From Stenomitos frigidus ULC18 (lineage in GTDB: Bacteria; Cyanobacteriota; Cyanobacteriia; Leptolyngbyales; Leptolyngbyaceae): 64,000 bases of DNA. The notes under the pieces are model-generated. The model did not search any database. It saw only the letters and a program-made list of their open reading frames with translations, and was not told the origin of the DNA. The DNA lies in NCBI RefSeq assembly GCF_003003795.1, contig NZ_PVWK01000014.1:186001-250000 (forward strand). The letters run 5' to 3'. Position numbers and translations under genes: made by a program. Shown piece by piece: positions 16,391 through 23,864 of the stretch; within the stretch, counting starts at the first letter, position 1, and each line of letters starts with the position of its first letter.

Positions 16391-16878
16391 TTAAGTTACA
16401 AGATCTTCCAGGTGGAGTGATAGAAGACCTCTGTCAAGAGGATCGCTGGCGACTGGATATTGATCCAGGTTTTGATGCCAAGCATGAGTTCTTTCTGTCT
16501 TGGCGATACTTCGTTGCCTTACCGAAAAACCCTTCACCTTACTACGAGTCAACCGAAGCGGATTTAGCGGATTTTTTGACGTTTGATGGGTTTGATGTGT
16601 TGCTGCCAGTGTCCCGTTCCCATCATCCAAACATTGAACTCATTCGTCTCATTCCAGGGGTGAATCATCAAACGCTGACGCTGTTTCTGCACGATTCGTT
16701 TCATGAGTCCTACTTCAACGACGAATGGTCGGCGAGGTATGGGTTTCTAGCAGTCGCCGATCGCTATCAGAAGTTTGGTTGTGATTTCTACCTTGCCAGT
16801 TACTATCACTTTTCCTATCTGATTGGCGCAGATTATGAAGCTGCCAGCGAAGTGATGCGAAAGAAGTTGAATCTGTAG
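16375..16878 (+). CDS. Hypothetical protein, possibly truncated at its start
   Basis: Protein of 167 aa, GTG start at 16375. I do not recognise a family. It has aromatic-rich globular blocks (DPGFDAKHEFFLSWRYFVAL, DFLTFDGFDVLLPVSRSHHP, VADRYQKFGCDFYLASYYHF) and no membrane segment or enzyme motif. The first codons (VYNFIFK) fall inside the third TGTACAACTTTATT repeat, so the original N-terminus may have been replaced when the repeat region was formed. No Shine-Dalgarno is evident. The 139 nt after it are gene-free. Confidence 0.55.
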   Translation: MYNFIFKLQDLPGGVIEDLCQEDRWRLDIDPGFDAKHEFFLSWRYFVALPKNPSPYYESTEADLADFLTFDGFDVLLPVSRSHHPNIELIRLIPGVNHQTLTLFLHDSFHESYFNDEWSARYGFLAVADRYQKFGCDFYLASYYHFSYLIGADYEAASEVMRKKLNL

Positions 16879-17263
16879 CGGTAAACGAGCGATCGCCCTT
16901 AGCTGTCTCGTCGTGAAACCGTGGCAGTGATCGCTTCTGGGATGAGTTTGACCGTGTTGAGTGTTCATTTTTGCTGGGGCACTCTAGGCTGGTAAATCTC
17001 CCAGGGAGAAATCTGCTATGTCTATGTCTCCAATTAGTGCGACGCTGGACTCGAAAGACCGGGAAACGGTGATGGCAGCGATCGCAACCATTAAAGAAAA
17101 GCTGCCGTTTTTGATCGATTTGACCGCAGATGACCGGAAGGCGTTACCCAAGATGGGCGATAAGAGTCGGGCGTTTGTGAGTAAGGCGCTGGAGGTGGCG
17201 ACGCAGAACCCGAACTTTTTGCCGAGGTCATTTAACCTGGAGGAGTTGCGGAAGGATGTGCTG

Positions 17264-17324
17264 TAAACACATTCGGCAACCTTATTTAATTTGGACTTAG
17301 AGGATTTGTTGCCGAATGTGTTTA
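17264..17324. repeat. 61-bp palindromic insert
   Basis: Perfect 17-bp inverted repeat TAAACACATTCGGCAAC / GTTGCCGAATGTGTTTA around a 27-nt loop. It is positioned exactly where the coding sequence of the surrounding gene is interrupted, and its first bases create the stop codon. Confidence 0.85.
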
Positions 17325-17407
17325 TGTTTGAGGCGATGTCTCCGATCGTGGTGGCACTGACGCAGCTACAGGAATTGGTGGATGATACCTGTCTGGCAGC
17401 GGGGAGT

Positions 17408-17433
17408 GTTCGCGAAGCGTTGCGTTAGCAGTA
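17408..17433. repeat. Short CGCGAAGCG-type insert in the pseudogene
   Basis: About 26 bp (TTCGCGAAGCGTTGCG, then TTAGCAGTAG) of the kind of short dispersed repeat seen in many cyanobacterial genomes. It separates LAAGS from YAAALQ of the broken gene and introduces stop codons. Exact borders are uncertain by a few bases. Confidence 0.5.
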
Positions 17434-17517
17434 GCGTATGCGGCAGCGTTGCAGGTGTATAACTATGCGAAGGCGAGTGGACAGGGCGCGGGGTTAGATG
17501 TGGTAGTAGGGGAGATT

Positions 17518-17567
17518 AAACATACTCTAGCCGCTGGCGTGCCGCTGTCTGCGTCTAAAGTATGTTT
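17518..17567. repeat. 50-bp insert with 9-bp inverted ends
   Basis: AAACATACT at the left and AGTATGTTT at the right flank a GC-rich core with a repeated GCCGCTG motif. It interrupts the third segment of the pseudogene (between VVVGEIK and QQFARKP) and shifts the frame. Confidence 0.6.
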
Positions 17568-17653
17568 GGCAACAGTTTGCCCGGAAACCTCGGAAGGTGA
17601 AGGTTACAGAAGGAACGACGCAGCCACAAGAGGCAACACTGTAGCTCAAAGCC

Positions 17654-17863
17654 TGACGATTTGACTTCGGAGGCTGACGGTTGAAGCTCGGAGCCTGGAC
17701 ATTGGAGCAAAAAGCTCGACGTTCCGGGTTCTGAGCTTTAATTTTGGAGTAAAAAGGTCGGAGCTTGGAGGTCTGAGGTCGGAGTTTCGTGTTCTGAGCC
17801 TGGAGCTTCGAGTTCTGAGGTCGGAGTTCCGCGATCAGAGGTTAAAAGGCGAGGGTCGGAGGG
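17654..17863. repeat. Degenerate heptamer array, 30 units, left side of island
   Basis: The 210 bp divide without a phase slip into 30 heptamers of consensus close to CGGAGNT (for example CGGAGCT, TGGAGGT, CTGAGGT, CGGAGTT, TCGAGTT). It lies between the pseudogene and the NACHT gene. The same heptamer type in opposite orientation lies at 22751-23016. Confidence 0.8.
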
Positions 17864-17970
17864 CGATCGCTCCTTGAAATAGCTAAAATACTCGGTGTGA
17901 ACAGCAAAAGACTGCTGCCCACGTCCAGGAAAAGTAATCTTCAAGAAAATATTTGCACTTGAGGTAGTTA

Positions 17971-20709
17971 GTGAAGTTAGTAAATGCTCAGAATCGAATT
18001 CAGGAGCTAATGTCTCGTTTTGTAGCGCAAATCGAGATGGAAGCAGCAATGAGCAGAACAGACTTAAACAAAGCTGCCGAAACAATATTGATACCTTTAC
18101 TCAACGAGGTGTATGGTTGGAGCTTAGAAAATATCAATTATGCTGAGGACAATAATAACTATCCTGGTATTGATTTAGCTGACAAGGTAGCGGGAATCTC
18201 TGTTCAAGTCACAGCGACTCCTGATCTTACAAAGGTCAAACATACTCTGGAGCAATTTACTAAGCATAACCAGCACTTAAAATATAATCGGCTGATTATT
18301 TATATTCTGAAGAAGAAACAGGATTCTTATTCAGAAACAGCGATTCAAGGAATTATTCAAAACAAGTTCGGCTTTGATTCTCAAAAAGATATTTGGGATC
18401 ATCGCAAAATACTTAAAGAAGTTTCTAATTTCCCAATCGATCGGGCGCTTAGAGTTCAAGAAATTTTAGAAGCAAATTTTGGTGGAGATCAAAGGCTTCC
18501 ATCATTACTTGCTGACAGCCTAGAGCAGAGCATTAACTGGCGAGAAACTTGTCGAGAGTTACTGAACCACTGGAAGGGACTAACAACCAATGTCCTAACC
18601 AAGCCGAATGGCGTTCGTTTTCAACTGGATGAGGTCTTTGTACCGTTAGGATTGGTGGAGAGGCAAAAAAAGCCAAAACACCGCTCTCATGATGGGTTTC
18701 CAGCAGAGCAGGGTTCGGAACTCTATGAGGAGAAGGTCACACCCATTAGCCAGAATGACTTTTTTGAACAAGTATTGCGACAAGGGCAAAGCAAGCATAG
18801 CCAGGGAAGCCGTATTGCCATTATTGGTGAACCTGGAGCGGGAAAAACAACACAGCTTCAGAAGATAGCGGATTGGATTCTAACAGAAACGGATGGAACT
18901 CCCATTTGGATTCCATTGGCAGCAGTGGGTGCAAAAAAACTGAGGGACTATTTACTGAGTGACTGGCTGCAAACAGCCATTGAGGAGCTAGACGTTTCAC
19001 AAGCGCATCGAGATGATCTGGGGCAACTGCTGAAAACTGGAAAGGTCTGGTTGTTGCTGGATGGTGTGGATGAAATGGCAATCTCAGATGCGCTTTACCA
19101 GATTGCTACTCAGATGCGTGAAGGATGGTTGGGAAATGTCCGCGTGGTTCTGACCTGTCGCTTAAATGTGTGGGATGCAGGAAAGAATGCGCTTGATGGT
19201 TTCGATGTATACCGCAATCTGGATTTTGAATATCCCAGCGAAGTGCATCAGTTTATTAATCAATGGTTTGCAACTGAACCAGCATTGCAGCAAAAACTGA
19301 AGGTGGCGTTGGAGCAACCAGGCAAAGAACGGATTCGGGATATGGTGAAGAACCCATTGCGGTTGACGTTGCTTTGCTATAGCTGGCAATTGCAGGAAGG
19401 CGAACTCCCAGAAACGCAAGCTGGACTGTATGAGTGGTTTGTGAATGCGTTTTATGAATGGAACAAAGGTAAGGTTCCATTAAAGTTGAGTGTGACGAAG
19501 CGCGAGGAATTGAACCGTGCTTTAGGAGAGCTGGCAAAAGCAGCCATTGATCAAGAAAGTTCCCGCTTTCGTCTACAAGAGAAATTTGTCAAGCGGTTTC
19601 TAGATGCTGCCGATGATGAAGATTCTCTGTTTTACCTGGCTCTCCAACTCGGCTGGCTCAATCGTATCGGTGTTGCAGCAGAAAACCCACTCGAAAATGT
19701 CTATGCTTTCTTTCATCCGACGTTTCAGGAATATTTTGCGGCATTGGCGATTAATGATTGGCACTACTTTTTAAAGCAAGCTGTTATCTTTGAACCTCAA
19801 TGGAGACAAGTAATCGTTCTGTGGCTAGGACGAGGTGACATTGATAAAAGTGAAAAACACTCATTCTTAGATATACTCGAAGATTTTCAAGAATGTGGTG
19901 GATTTTACAGATATGAGGCTGAAAGATTTTCAAAAGAAATTATATCAATGAATGAGTTTGGAATTCACAGAAAGCCTAGGGATTATTCAATAACAGTTCA
20001 GGCTGGATCGTGTTTAGAGATTAATGTAGCTGATGTCTTTATTAAAGGGGTTTCTCCTGATGAAACCCATTTTGAACATACAAAATTTCTGCTTGATCAA
20101 CTAGAAGAGAGTCAAGGTGACTTAAGTTGGACGGAACTTAATTCTGAGGAGCTTGCTGAGATTAACCAACTCTTAGAGAGTTTATCTGAAAGTAAAAATG
20201 ACTTATTCAATCTGGGCATTCTGAAGAGACTTCTTGAGATAAATTCGGAAAGTGATACAGACTTGGTTGAAATAAATTTTATGAAACTCTTTGAGCCTGC
20301 CAAAGAGGATATATGTAGAATAATTACTTGGGTCTTGACAAAGTTGGTTTGGGAATCACGAAGAATTGGATATAGTAATCTTATGAGTGTCTCTAAACTT
20401 CTTATTGAAGCTCTTCGGATTGAAAATCAAAAAAAGCAAACTATACAGCATTGGTTGACCCGAAAGTGGGCAGCAAAGTTTCTAATTAGAGTTTTAGTTG
20501 AGAATAATTTTCCAGAAAAGATTCTAATCTTAGTAGTCGAACGTTTAAAGTATTATACAGTCGAAGGGTTTTATGAGTCTGACTACACTTTATATAAGTG
20601 GTGTAGAGAAGTTATTCTTCGCTGCAACAGACTTCCCTATCCAGACTTTTATCAAGCATGGCACAGTTCTTCTTCCTCCACTGATGCCGAGTTACCTATA
20701 GATAGTTGA
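17971..20709 (+). CDS. SMEK-NACHT NTPase, probable antiphage protein
   Basis: Protein of 912 aa. GTG start at 17971 with GAGG 6 nt upstream. Residues 1-170 look like a SMEK domain, a restriction-nuclease-like fold (YPGIDLADKVAGISVQVTAT, followed by KVKHTLEQF). The NACHT module follows: Walker A GEPGAGKTTQ at about 286, Walker B WLLLDGVDE at about 360, the VVLTCRLNVW segment at about 392, and FHPTFQEYFAALAI near 585. The C-terminal 300 residues are helical, low in recognisable motifs and probably sense a ligand. NACHT-nuclease fusions are typical of STAND antiphage systems; activity is inferred. It stands 14 nt upstream of an MNT-HEPN pair. Confidence 0.82.
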   Translation: MKLVNAQNRIQELMSRFVAQIEMEAAMSRTDLNKAAETILIPLLNEVYGWSLENINYAEDNNNYPGIDLADKVAGISVQVTATPDLTKVKHTLEQFTKHNQHLKYNRLIIYILKKKQDSYSETAIQGIIQNKFGFDSQKDIWDHRKILKEVSNFPIDRALRVQEILEANFGGDQRLPSLLADSLEQSINWRETCRELLNHWKGLTTNVLTKPNGVRFQLDEVFVPLGLVERQKKPKHRSHDGFPAEQGSELYEEKVTPISQNDFFEQVLRQGQSKHSQGSRIAIIGEPGAGKTTQLQKIADWILTETDGTPIWIPLAAVGAKKLRDYLLSDWLQTAIEELDVSQAHRDDLGQLLKTGKVWLLLDGVDEMAISDALYQIATQMREGWLGNVRVVLTCRLNVWDAGKNALDGFDVYRNLDFEYPSEVHQFINQWFATEPALQQKLKVALEQPGKERIRDMVKNPLRLTLLCYSWQLQEGELPETQAGLYEWFVNAFYEWNKGKVPLKLSVTKREELNRALGELAKAAIDQESSRFRLQEKFVKRFLDAADDEDSLFYLALQLGWLNRIGVAAENPLENVYAFFHPTFQEYFAALAINDWHYFLKQAVIFEPQWRQVIVLWLGRGDIDKSEKHSFLDILEDFQECGGFYRYEAERFSKEIISMNEFGIHRKPRDYSITVQAGSCLEINVADVFIKGVSPDETHFEHTKFLLDQLEESQGDLSWTELNSEELAEINQLLESLSESKNDLFNLGILKRLLEINSESDTDLVEINFMKLFEPAKEDICRIITWVLTKLVWESRRIGYSNLMSVSKLLIEALRIENQKKQTIQHWLTRKWAAKFLIRVLVENNFPEKILILVVERLKYYTVEGFYESDYTLYKWCREVILRCNRLPYPDFYQAWHSSSSSTDAELPIDS

Positions 20710-20722
20710 GAGGTAAAAAGCT

Positions 20723-21034
20723 ATGAAAACTCAAAATATTGATATTCCTAAAGAGACGATCGCTCACTTCTGTCAACACTGGCACATCACTAAACTTTCA
20801 CTGTTTGGCTCTGTCCTTCGTGACGACTTTCGCCCCGATAGCGATATTGATGTGTTGGTCGAATTTCAACCCGAATATATTCCTGGCTTTCTTAAACTCC
20901 ATCGGATTCAAGAAGAACTTTCAACCCTCCTGGGAAATCGACCCATTGATCTTGTTACGCCCAAATTTCTGAATCATCGGATTCGCGATCGCATCCTATC
21001 AGAAGCAGAGGTTCACTATGTCGCAGAGAGATGA
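20723..21034 (+). CDS. mntA: MNT-type nucleotidyltransferase antitoxin
   Basis: Protein of 103 aa of the minimal nucleotidyltransferase family. The catalytic motif is complete: LFGSVLRDDF followed by RPDSDIDVLVEF (GSxxR then SDIDVLV, carrying the two acidic metal ligands). In MNT-HEPN systems the MNT protein neutralises the HEPN RNase by nucleotidylating it near the active-site tyrosine. The reading frame of the toxin starts inside the 3' end of this gene (ATG at 21018), as is usual for the pair. Confidence 0.88.
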   Translation: MKTQNIDIPKETIAHFCQHWHITKLSLFGSVLRDDFRPDSDIDVLVEFQPEYIPGFLKLHRIQEELSTLLGNRPIDLVTPKFLNHRIRDRILSEAEVHYVAER

Positions 21035-21052
21035 TCGGGTTTATTTGGACAC

Positions 21053-21367
21053 ATGGTAGATATTGCTAATAAAGCGATCGGGTTTGTGCAAGGTGTAACT
21101 AGGGAAAATTTTGACAACGATGAACTTCTGCGTCTATCCCTGACCCATTTATTGCAGGTGATTGGTGAAGCAGCCCGAAGAGTCTCCCCAGACTTTCGAG
21201 CCGCTTACCCTCAAATAGACTGGAAAGCGATCGTCGGAATGCGAAGCAAAGTTGTTCACGATTACTTAAATGTCGATGAAGATATCGTTTGGGACACCGT
21301 ATTGAATGAACTCCCCTCTTTAGTGAATGAACTTGAGAGAATATTGAATGCCGACAATCTCGGATAG
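21053..21367 (+). CDS. hepT: HEPN toxin (HepT/DUF86), start region frameshifted
   Basis: Protein of 104 aa if begun at ATG 21053. The HEPN core is intact: RSKVVHDY gives the RX4H motif with the following Tyr that is the usual modification site. The expected N-terminus, MSQRDDRVYL, is encoded from ATG 21018 but in another frame: restoring one G near 21047 joins MSQRDDRVYL to HMVDIANKAI. So either one base was lost, truncating the first helix, or there is a sequencing error. The frame from 21053 has no good ribosome site. The toxin may be weakened or dead. Confidence 0.78.
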   Translation: MVDIANKAIGFVQGVTRENFDNDELLRLSLTHLLQVIGEAARRVSPDFRAAYPQIDWKAIVGMRSKVVHDYLNVDEDIVWDTVLNELPSLVNELERILNADNLG

Positions 21368-21379
21368 AGGAGAAACCGT

Positions 21380-21592
21380 ATGGCAGAAGTAAAAGTTTAC
21401 TACGATCAAATTGGCAACACCTTAACCGTCTGGTTTGGCAATCCTCAAGATGAATACACCTGTGAAGAAACGGGGGATGAAGTGGTCTTGATAAAAGATA
21501 GCAACGGACAAGTCATCGGCTTTGAAAAACTCAACTACACCCTTCCAGCCACCACAAACCTCAAGATCTCCTTTGAAACAGCATCAGCATAA
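21380..21592 (+). CDS. DUF2283 protein
   Basis: Protein of 70 aa matching the small DUF2283 family (VKVYYDQIGNTLTVWF, then GDEVVLIKDSNGQVIGFEKL). Family members often sit among toxin-antitoxin genes, and several neighbours here are of that kind, but no activity is established. AGAGGAG precedes the start at good distance. It is 12 nt after the HEPN gene, so it may share its transcript. Confidence 0.75.
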   Translation: MAEVKVYYDQIGNTLTVWFGNPQDEYTCEETGDEVVLIKDSNGQVIGFEKLNYTLPATTNLKISFETASA

Positions 21593-21611
21593 CCCTTTCA
21601 CTTTCACTATC

Positions 21612-21890
21612 ATGACAAGCGCCAAAGAACAGCCCATTCAAGAACTAGACCAGACACCTGATTTCGTTGTGCAGGAAGTTTTAGACCTTCTGCTGTTCAT
21701 CAAAGTTCGGTTAAAGCGCGAAATCAAGGAAGAGCAGCCTGACAGTTCGCAGCAAGCCCCCAGTCTTCCACCCTTTCTCCAGTTTGTTGAAGAGATTAGT
21801 GCCCAAGTTCCTAGAGAGGAATGGGCAAAGCTACCCAGCGACCTTTCCAAAAACATCGATCACTACTTGTATGGCTCACCGAAGAACTAA
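21612..21890 (+). CDS. Small antitoxin-like protein
   Basis: Protein of 92 aa from ATG 21612; an ATG at 21522 in the same frame would extend it over the DUF2283 gene and is less likely. The start is helical and acidic (QELDQTPDFVVQEVLDLLLF, with a KVRLKREI block), similar to DUF2281-type antitoxins of cyanobacteria, and the tail is amphipathic. No toxin partner follows directly; the next pair has its own antitoxin. An orphan antitoxin or regulator is the best guess. Confidence 0.5.
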   Translation: MTSAKEQPIQELDQTPDFVVQEVLDLLLFIKVRLKREIKEEQPDSSQQAPSLPPFLQFVEEISAQVPREEWAKLPSDLSKNIDHYLYGSPKN

Positions 21891-21944
21891 GGATGAAACC
21901 TGTAGACTAGGACAAGCCTTAGCAGTGCGCTCGGAGCAAGCCCG

Positions 21945-22190
21945 ATGAATCTCACCATTCCCGACGATATCCTGACAGCCAGCGAAATGTCGGAAGCAGA
22001 CTTGAAGCTGGAAGTTGCCGTTCTCCTTTACAAGCGCGAGAAAATCAGCGCTGGCAAAGCCTGTGAGTGGTTGGGGCTTAATCTAGTCGAGTTTCGCCGA
22101 GAGTTGGGCAACCGAGGACTGACGATTAACTACGATGTTGACGACTTTCAGGCAGATGTCGAAACCCTGCGCTCCCTTGGCAGGCTATGA
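21945..22190 (+). CDS. UPF0175 antitoxin
   Basis: Protein of 81 aa of the UPF0175 family, which pairs with PIN-type DUF3368 toxins. The signature is the helix-turn-helix-like block VLLYKREKISAGKACEWLGL and the C-terminal DDFQADVETLRSLGRL. The 4-nt ATGA overlap with the next gene implies coupled translation and a two-gene toxin-antitoxin unit. Autoregulatory DNA binding is known for similar antitoxins but not shown here. Confidence 0.82.
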   Translation: MNLTIPDDILTASEMSEADLKLEVAVLLYKREKISAGKACEWLGLNLVEFRRELGNRGLTINYDVDDFQADVETLRSLGRL

Positions 22191-22675
22191 GTGTCGTCAG
22201 CAACACCTCACCCATCACCAATCTGGCAGGCATCGGGCAACTTGACCTGCTTCACCAATTCTACGACACTATTACCATTCCTCAAGCCGTTTACAACGAA
22301 ATGGCAACCATCGGCAGAGCTGTACCAGGCGCACTTGAAGTACAAACGCTCCCCTGGATCACAGTTCAACCCGTAAAAGACCAAAACCAGGTCGAAGCAC
22401 TCCGAGCCGTTTTAGATCCGGGTAAAGCCGAAGCCATTGTGCTGGCTCTGGAACTCAACGCATCACTCTTGATTATCGACGAAAGACCCGGTAGAAGCAT
22501 TGCCCGACAAAACAGCATCCTCATCATCGGCGTATTAGGCGTGTTATTGGAGGCAAAACAACAAGGGTTAATCGCCAGTGTCCAACCTCTAGTCGATCGA
22601 CTGATCAACGAATTAGAGTTTCGGGTCAGCAAGCGGCTATATGAGACAGTTTTACAGACTACTGGTGAGGCTTAA
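22187..22675 (+). CDS. PIN-like DUF3368 toxin
   Basis: Protein of 162 aa of the DUF3368 PIN-like family. Visible are the first metal-site strand VVSNTSPITNLAGI (Asn where many PIN domains have Asp, which is common in this family), the GKAEAIVLALELNASLLIID block with acidic residues, and GVLGVLLEAKQQGLI. Such proteins are expected RNases inhibited by the UPF0175 partner. It is the last gene before the right-hand heptamer array. Confidence 0.83.
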   Translation: MSVVSNTSPITNLAGIGQLDLLHQFYDTITIPQAVYNEMATIGRAVPGALEVQTLPWITVQPVKDQNQVEALRAVLDPGKAEAIVLALELNASLLIIDERPGRSIARQNSILIIGVLGVLLEAKQQGLIASVQPLVDRLINELEFRVSKRLYETVLQTTGEA

Positions 22676-22750
22676 GAGCGCGATTCTTGCAGGAAGCCAT
22701 GCGATCGCGAAGCGCTGACTTGTCAGTTCGCCCTCTATCCCTCACCATTC

Positions 22751-23016
22751 AACCTCCAACCTCGAAACTTCACCCTCAAAAGCCAAACCTTCGCCCCTGG
22801 AACAGAAAATTCCTCGATCAGAACACGCGGCTTTGACCTCCGAACTCGAAACGCCAGCCTCTAAGCTTGAACCGCCAACCTCCGAACACGGAATGTCAGC
22901 CTCTAAGCTCGGAACGCCAACCTTAGAACACGGAACGTCGAGCTTGGAGCACGGAACGTCGAGTTTGGAGCACGGAACGCCGAGCTTGGAGCACGGGACG
23001 CCGACCACAGAGCTGC
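22751..23016. repeat. Degenerate heptamer array, 38 units, right side of island
   Basis: The 266 bp divide in phase into 38 heptamers (for example GAACACG, GAACGTC, GAGCTTG, AACCTCC). In the most regular part (22900-23000) a 21-bp higher-order unit of three heptamers recurs. The array is the reverse complement type of the left array at 17654-17863. Open reading frames across it encode seven-residue periodic peptides and are probably by-products. The rest of 22676-23150 holds nothing else apart from the motif at 23127. Confidence 0.8.
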
Positions 23017-23126
23017 AAGCGGGGTCAGAGGCTTCAAAGGCGATACATTCACGACAGCGTAGGAGTCCAGGCAAGTAGTAAGTTGAAATTGCAGCTTATA
23101 ATGCCAAGCGGTACTAGCACTACTGA

Positions 23127-23146
23127 TGTACAACATTATTTTGTGG
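23127..23146 (+). repeat. TGTACAAC motif at the right edge of the island
   Basis: TGTACAACATTATTTTGTGG resembles the TGTACAACTTTATTTT copies at 16251 and 16375 and is in the same orientation. It ends 4 nt before the purN start codon. It could be a relic transposon end or a protein-binding site. Confidence 0.35.
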
Positions 23147-23150
23147 AAGT

Positions 23151-23801
23151 ATGGGCACTCGTTCTCCTGTTGCTGTCACCCCCAGCCTCATTTCACCTGA
23201 ATACTCAACAGTCGTAAACCCAAACGTGCCCTTGCTGAAATTGGGCGTGATGGCATCAGGAAGCGGCAGTAATTTTGAGGCGATCGCGCAAGCCATTGCC
23301 GATCAGAAACTCAAGGCTCAGGTACAAGTCCTGCTTTATAACAATCCTGGTGCCAAGGCTGCTGCCAGAGCAGAACAGTGGGGCATTCCTTCCGTGCTAC
23401 TCAATCATCGTGAGTTTGCCAACCGGGAAGCGTTGGATGCAGCGATCGTCGAAACGCTGCAACAGCATGACGTCGAGTGGGTCATCATGGCTGGCTGGAT
23501 GCGGATTGTCACGCCTGTTTTGATTAATGCGTTTCCCAGACGCATTCTGAACATCCATCCCAGTTTACTGCCCAGCTTTAAGGGCAACCGAGCAGTCGAG
23601 CAAGCGCTCGCAGCAGGCGTTAAAATCACTGGCTGCACGGTTCATCGCGTCGTGACAGAGGTCGATAGCGGCGACATTATTGTCCAAGCTGCGGTGCCTG
23701 TATTGCCCGACGACACGCTTGAAACACTCCACGATCGCATCCACATTCAGGAACATCGCATCTTTCCTCAGGCGATCGCGCTGGCGGCTCAGGGTCAATA
23801 G
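23151..23801 (+). CDS. purN: Phosphoribosylglycinamide formyltransferase
   Basis: Protein of 216 aa, GAR transformylase of purine synthesis; it transfers a formyl group from 10-formyl-tetrahydrofolate to GAR. After a 28-residue N-terminal extension the core begins LKLGVMASGSGSNFEAIAQA. The catalytic region ILNIHPSLLPSFKG holds the conserved Asn and His, and VDSGDIIVQAAVPV holds the conserved Asp. The ATG at 23151 has a GGAAG very close; an internal start nearer the core is possible. It marks the return to housekeeping DNA after the accessory island. Confidence 0.93.
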   Translation: MGTRSPVAVTPSLISPEYSTVVNPNVPLLKLGVMASGSGSNFEAIAQAIADQKLKAQVQVLLYNNPGAKAAARAEQWGIPSVLLNHREFANREALDAAIVETLQQHDVEWVIMAGWMRIVTPVLINAFPRRILNIHPSLLPSFKGNRAVEQALAAGVKITGCTVHRVVTEVDSGDIIVQAAVPVLPDDTLETLHDRIHIQEHRIFPQAIALAAQGQ

Positions 23802-23820
23802 CCATCAAAGGCCTGATGGC
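23801..23820. terminator. Stem-loop between convergent genes
   Basis: GCCATCA/TGATGGC 7-bp stem with a 6-nt loop, right at the purN stop and 45 nt before the end of the opposite-strand DUF3122 gene. It could serve either strand; no U-run is present. A short ACCGACC heptamer run follows at 23841-23865. Confidence 0.35.
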
Positions 23821-23864
23821 GCGATCAGCGTTGCGCTGGACACCGACCACCGACCACCGACCAC

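Larger units (their letters stand above)
17018..17644 (+). pseudogene. Conserved hypothetical gene broken by three small insertions
   Basis: The intact N-terminal part (17018-17266, 82 aa, SMSPISATLDSKDRETVMAA through FLPRSFNLEELRKDVL) stops at a TAA supplied by a palindromic insert (17264-17324). The gene resumes as FEAMSPIVVALTQLQELVDD, is broken again near 17408-17433 (CGCGAAGCG-type insert), resumes as YAAALQVYNYAKASGQGAGL, is broken a third time at about 17518-17567, and ends with QQFARKPRKVKVTEGTTQPQ and a TAG at 17642. Joining the pieces gives one plausible small conserved cyanobacterial hypothetical protein of about 160 aa, with no known function. The N-terminal fragment may still be made. 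Confidence 0.75.

Noticed and set aside
17738-18085. Minus-strand frame covering the left heptamer array and the NACHT gene start
   Set aside because: Composition follows the repeat and then runs antisense to a clearly real gene.
22833-23078. Open frame of seven-residue repeats (LEHGTSS type)
   Set aside because: It arises because a 7/21-bp periodic array has no stop codon; frames on the other strand are equally open and no ribosome site is present.
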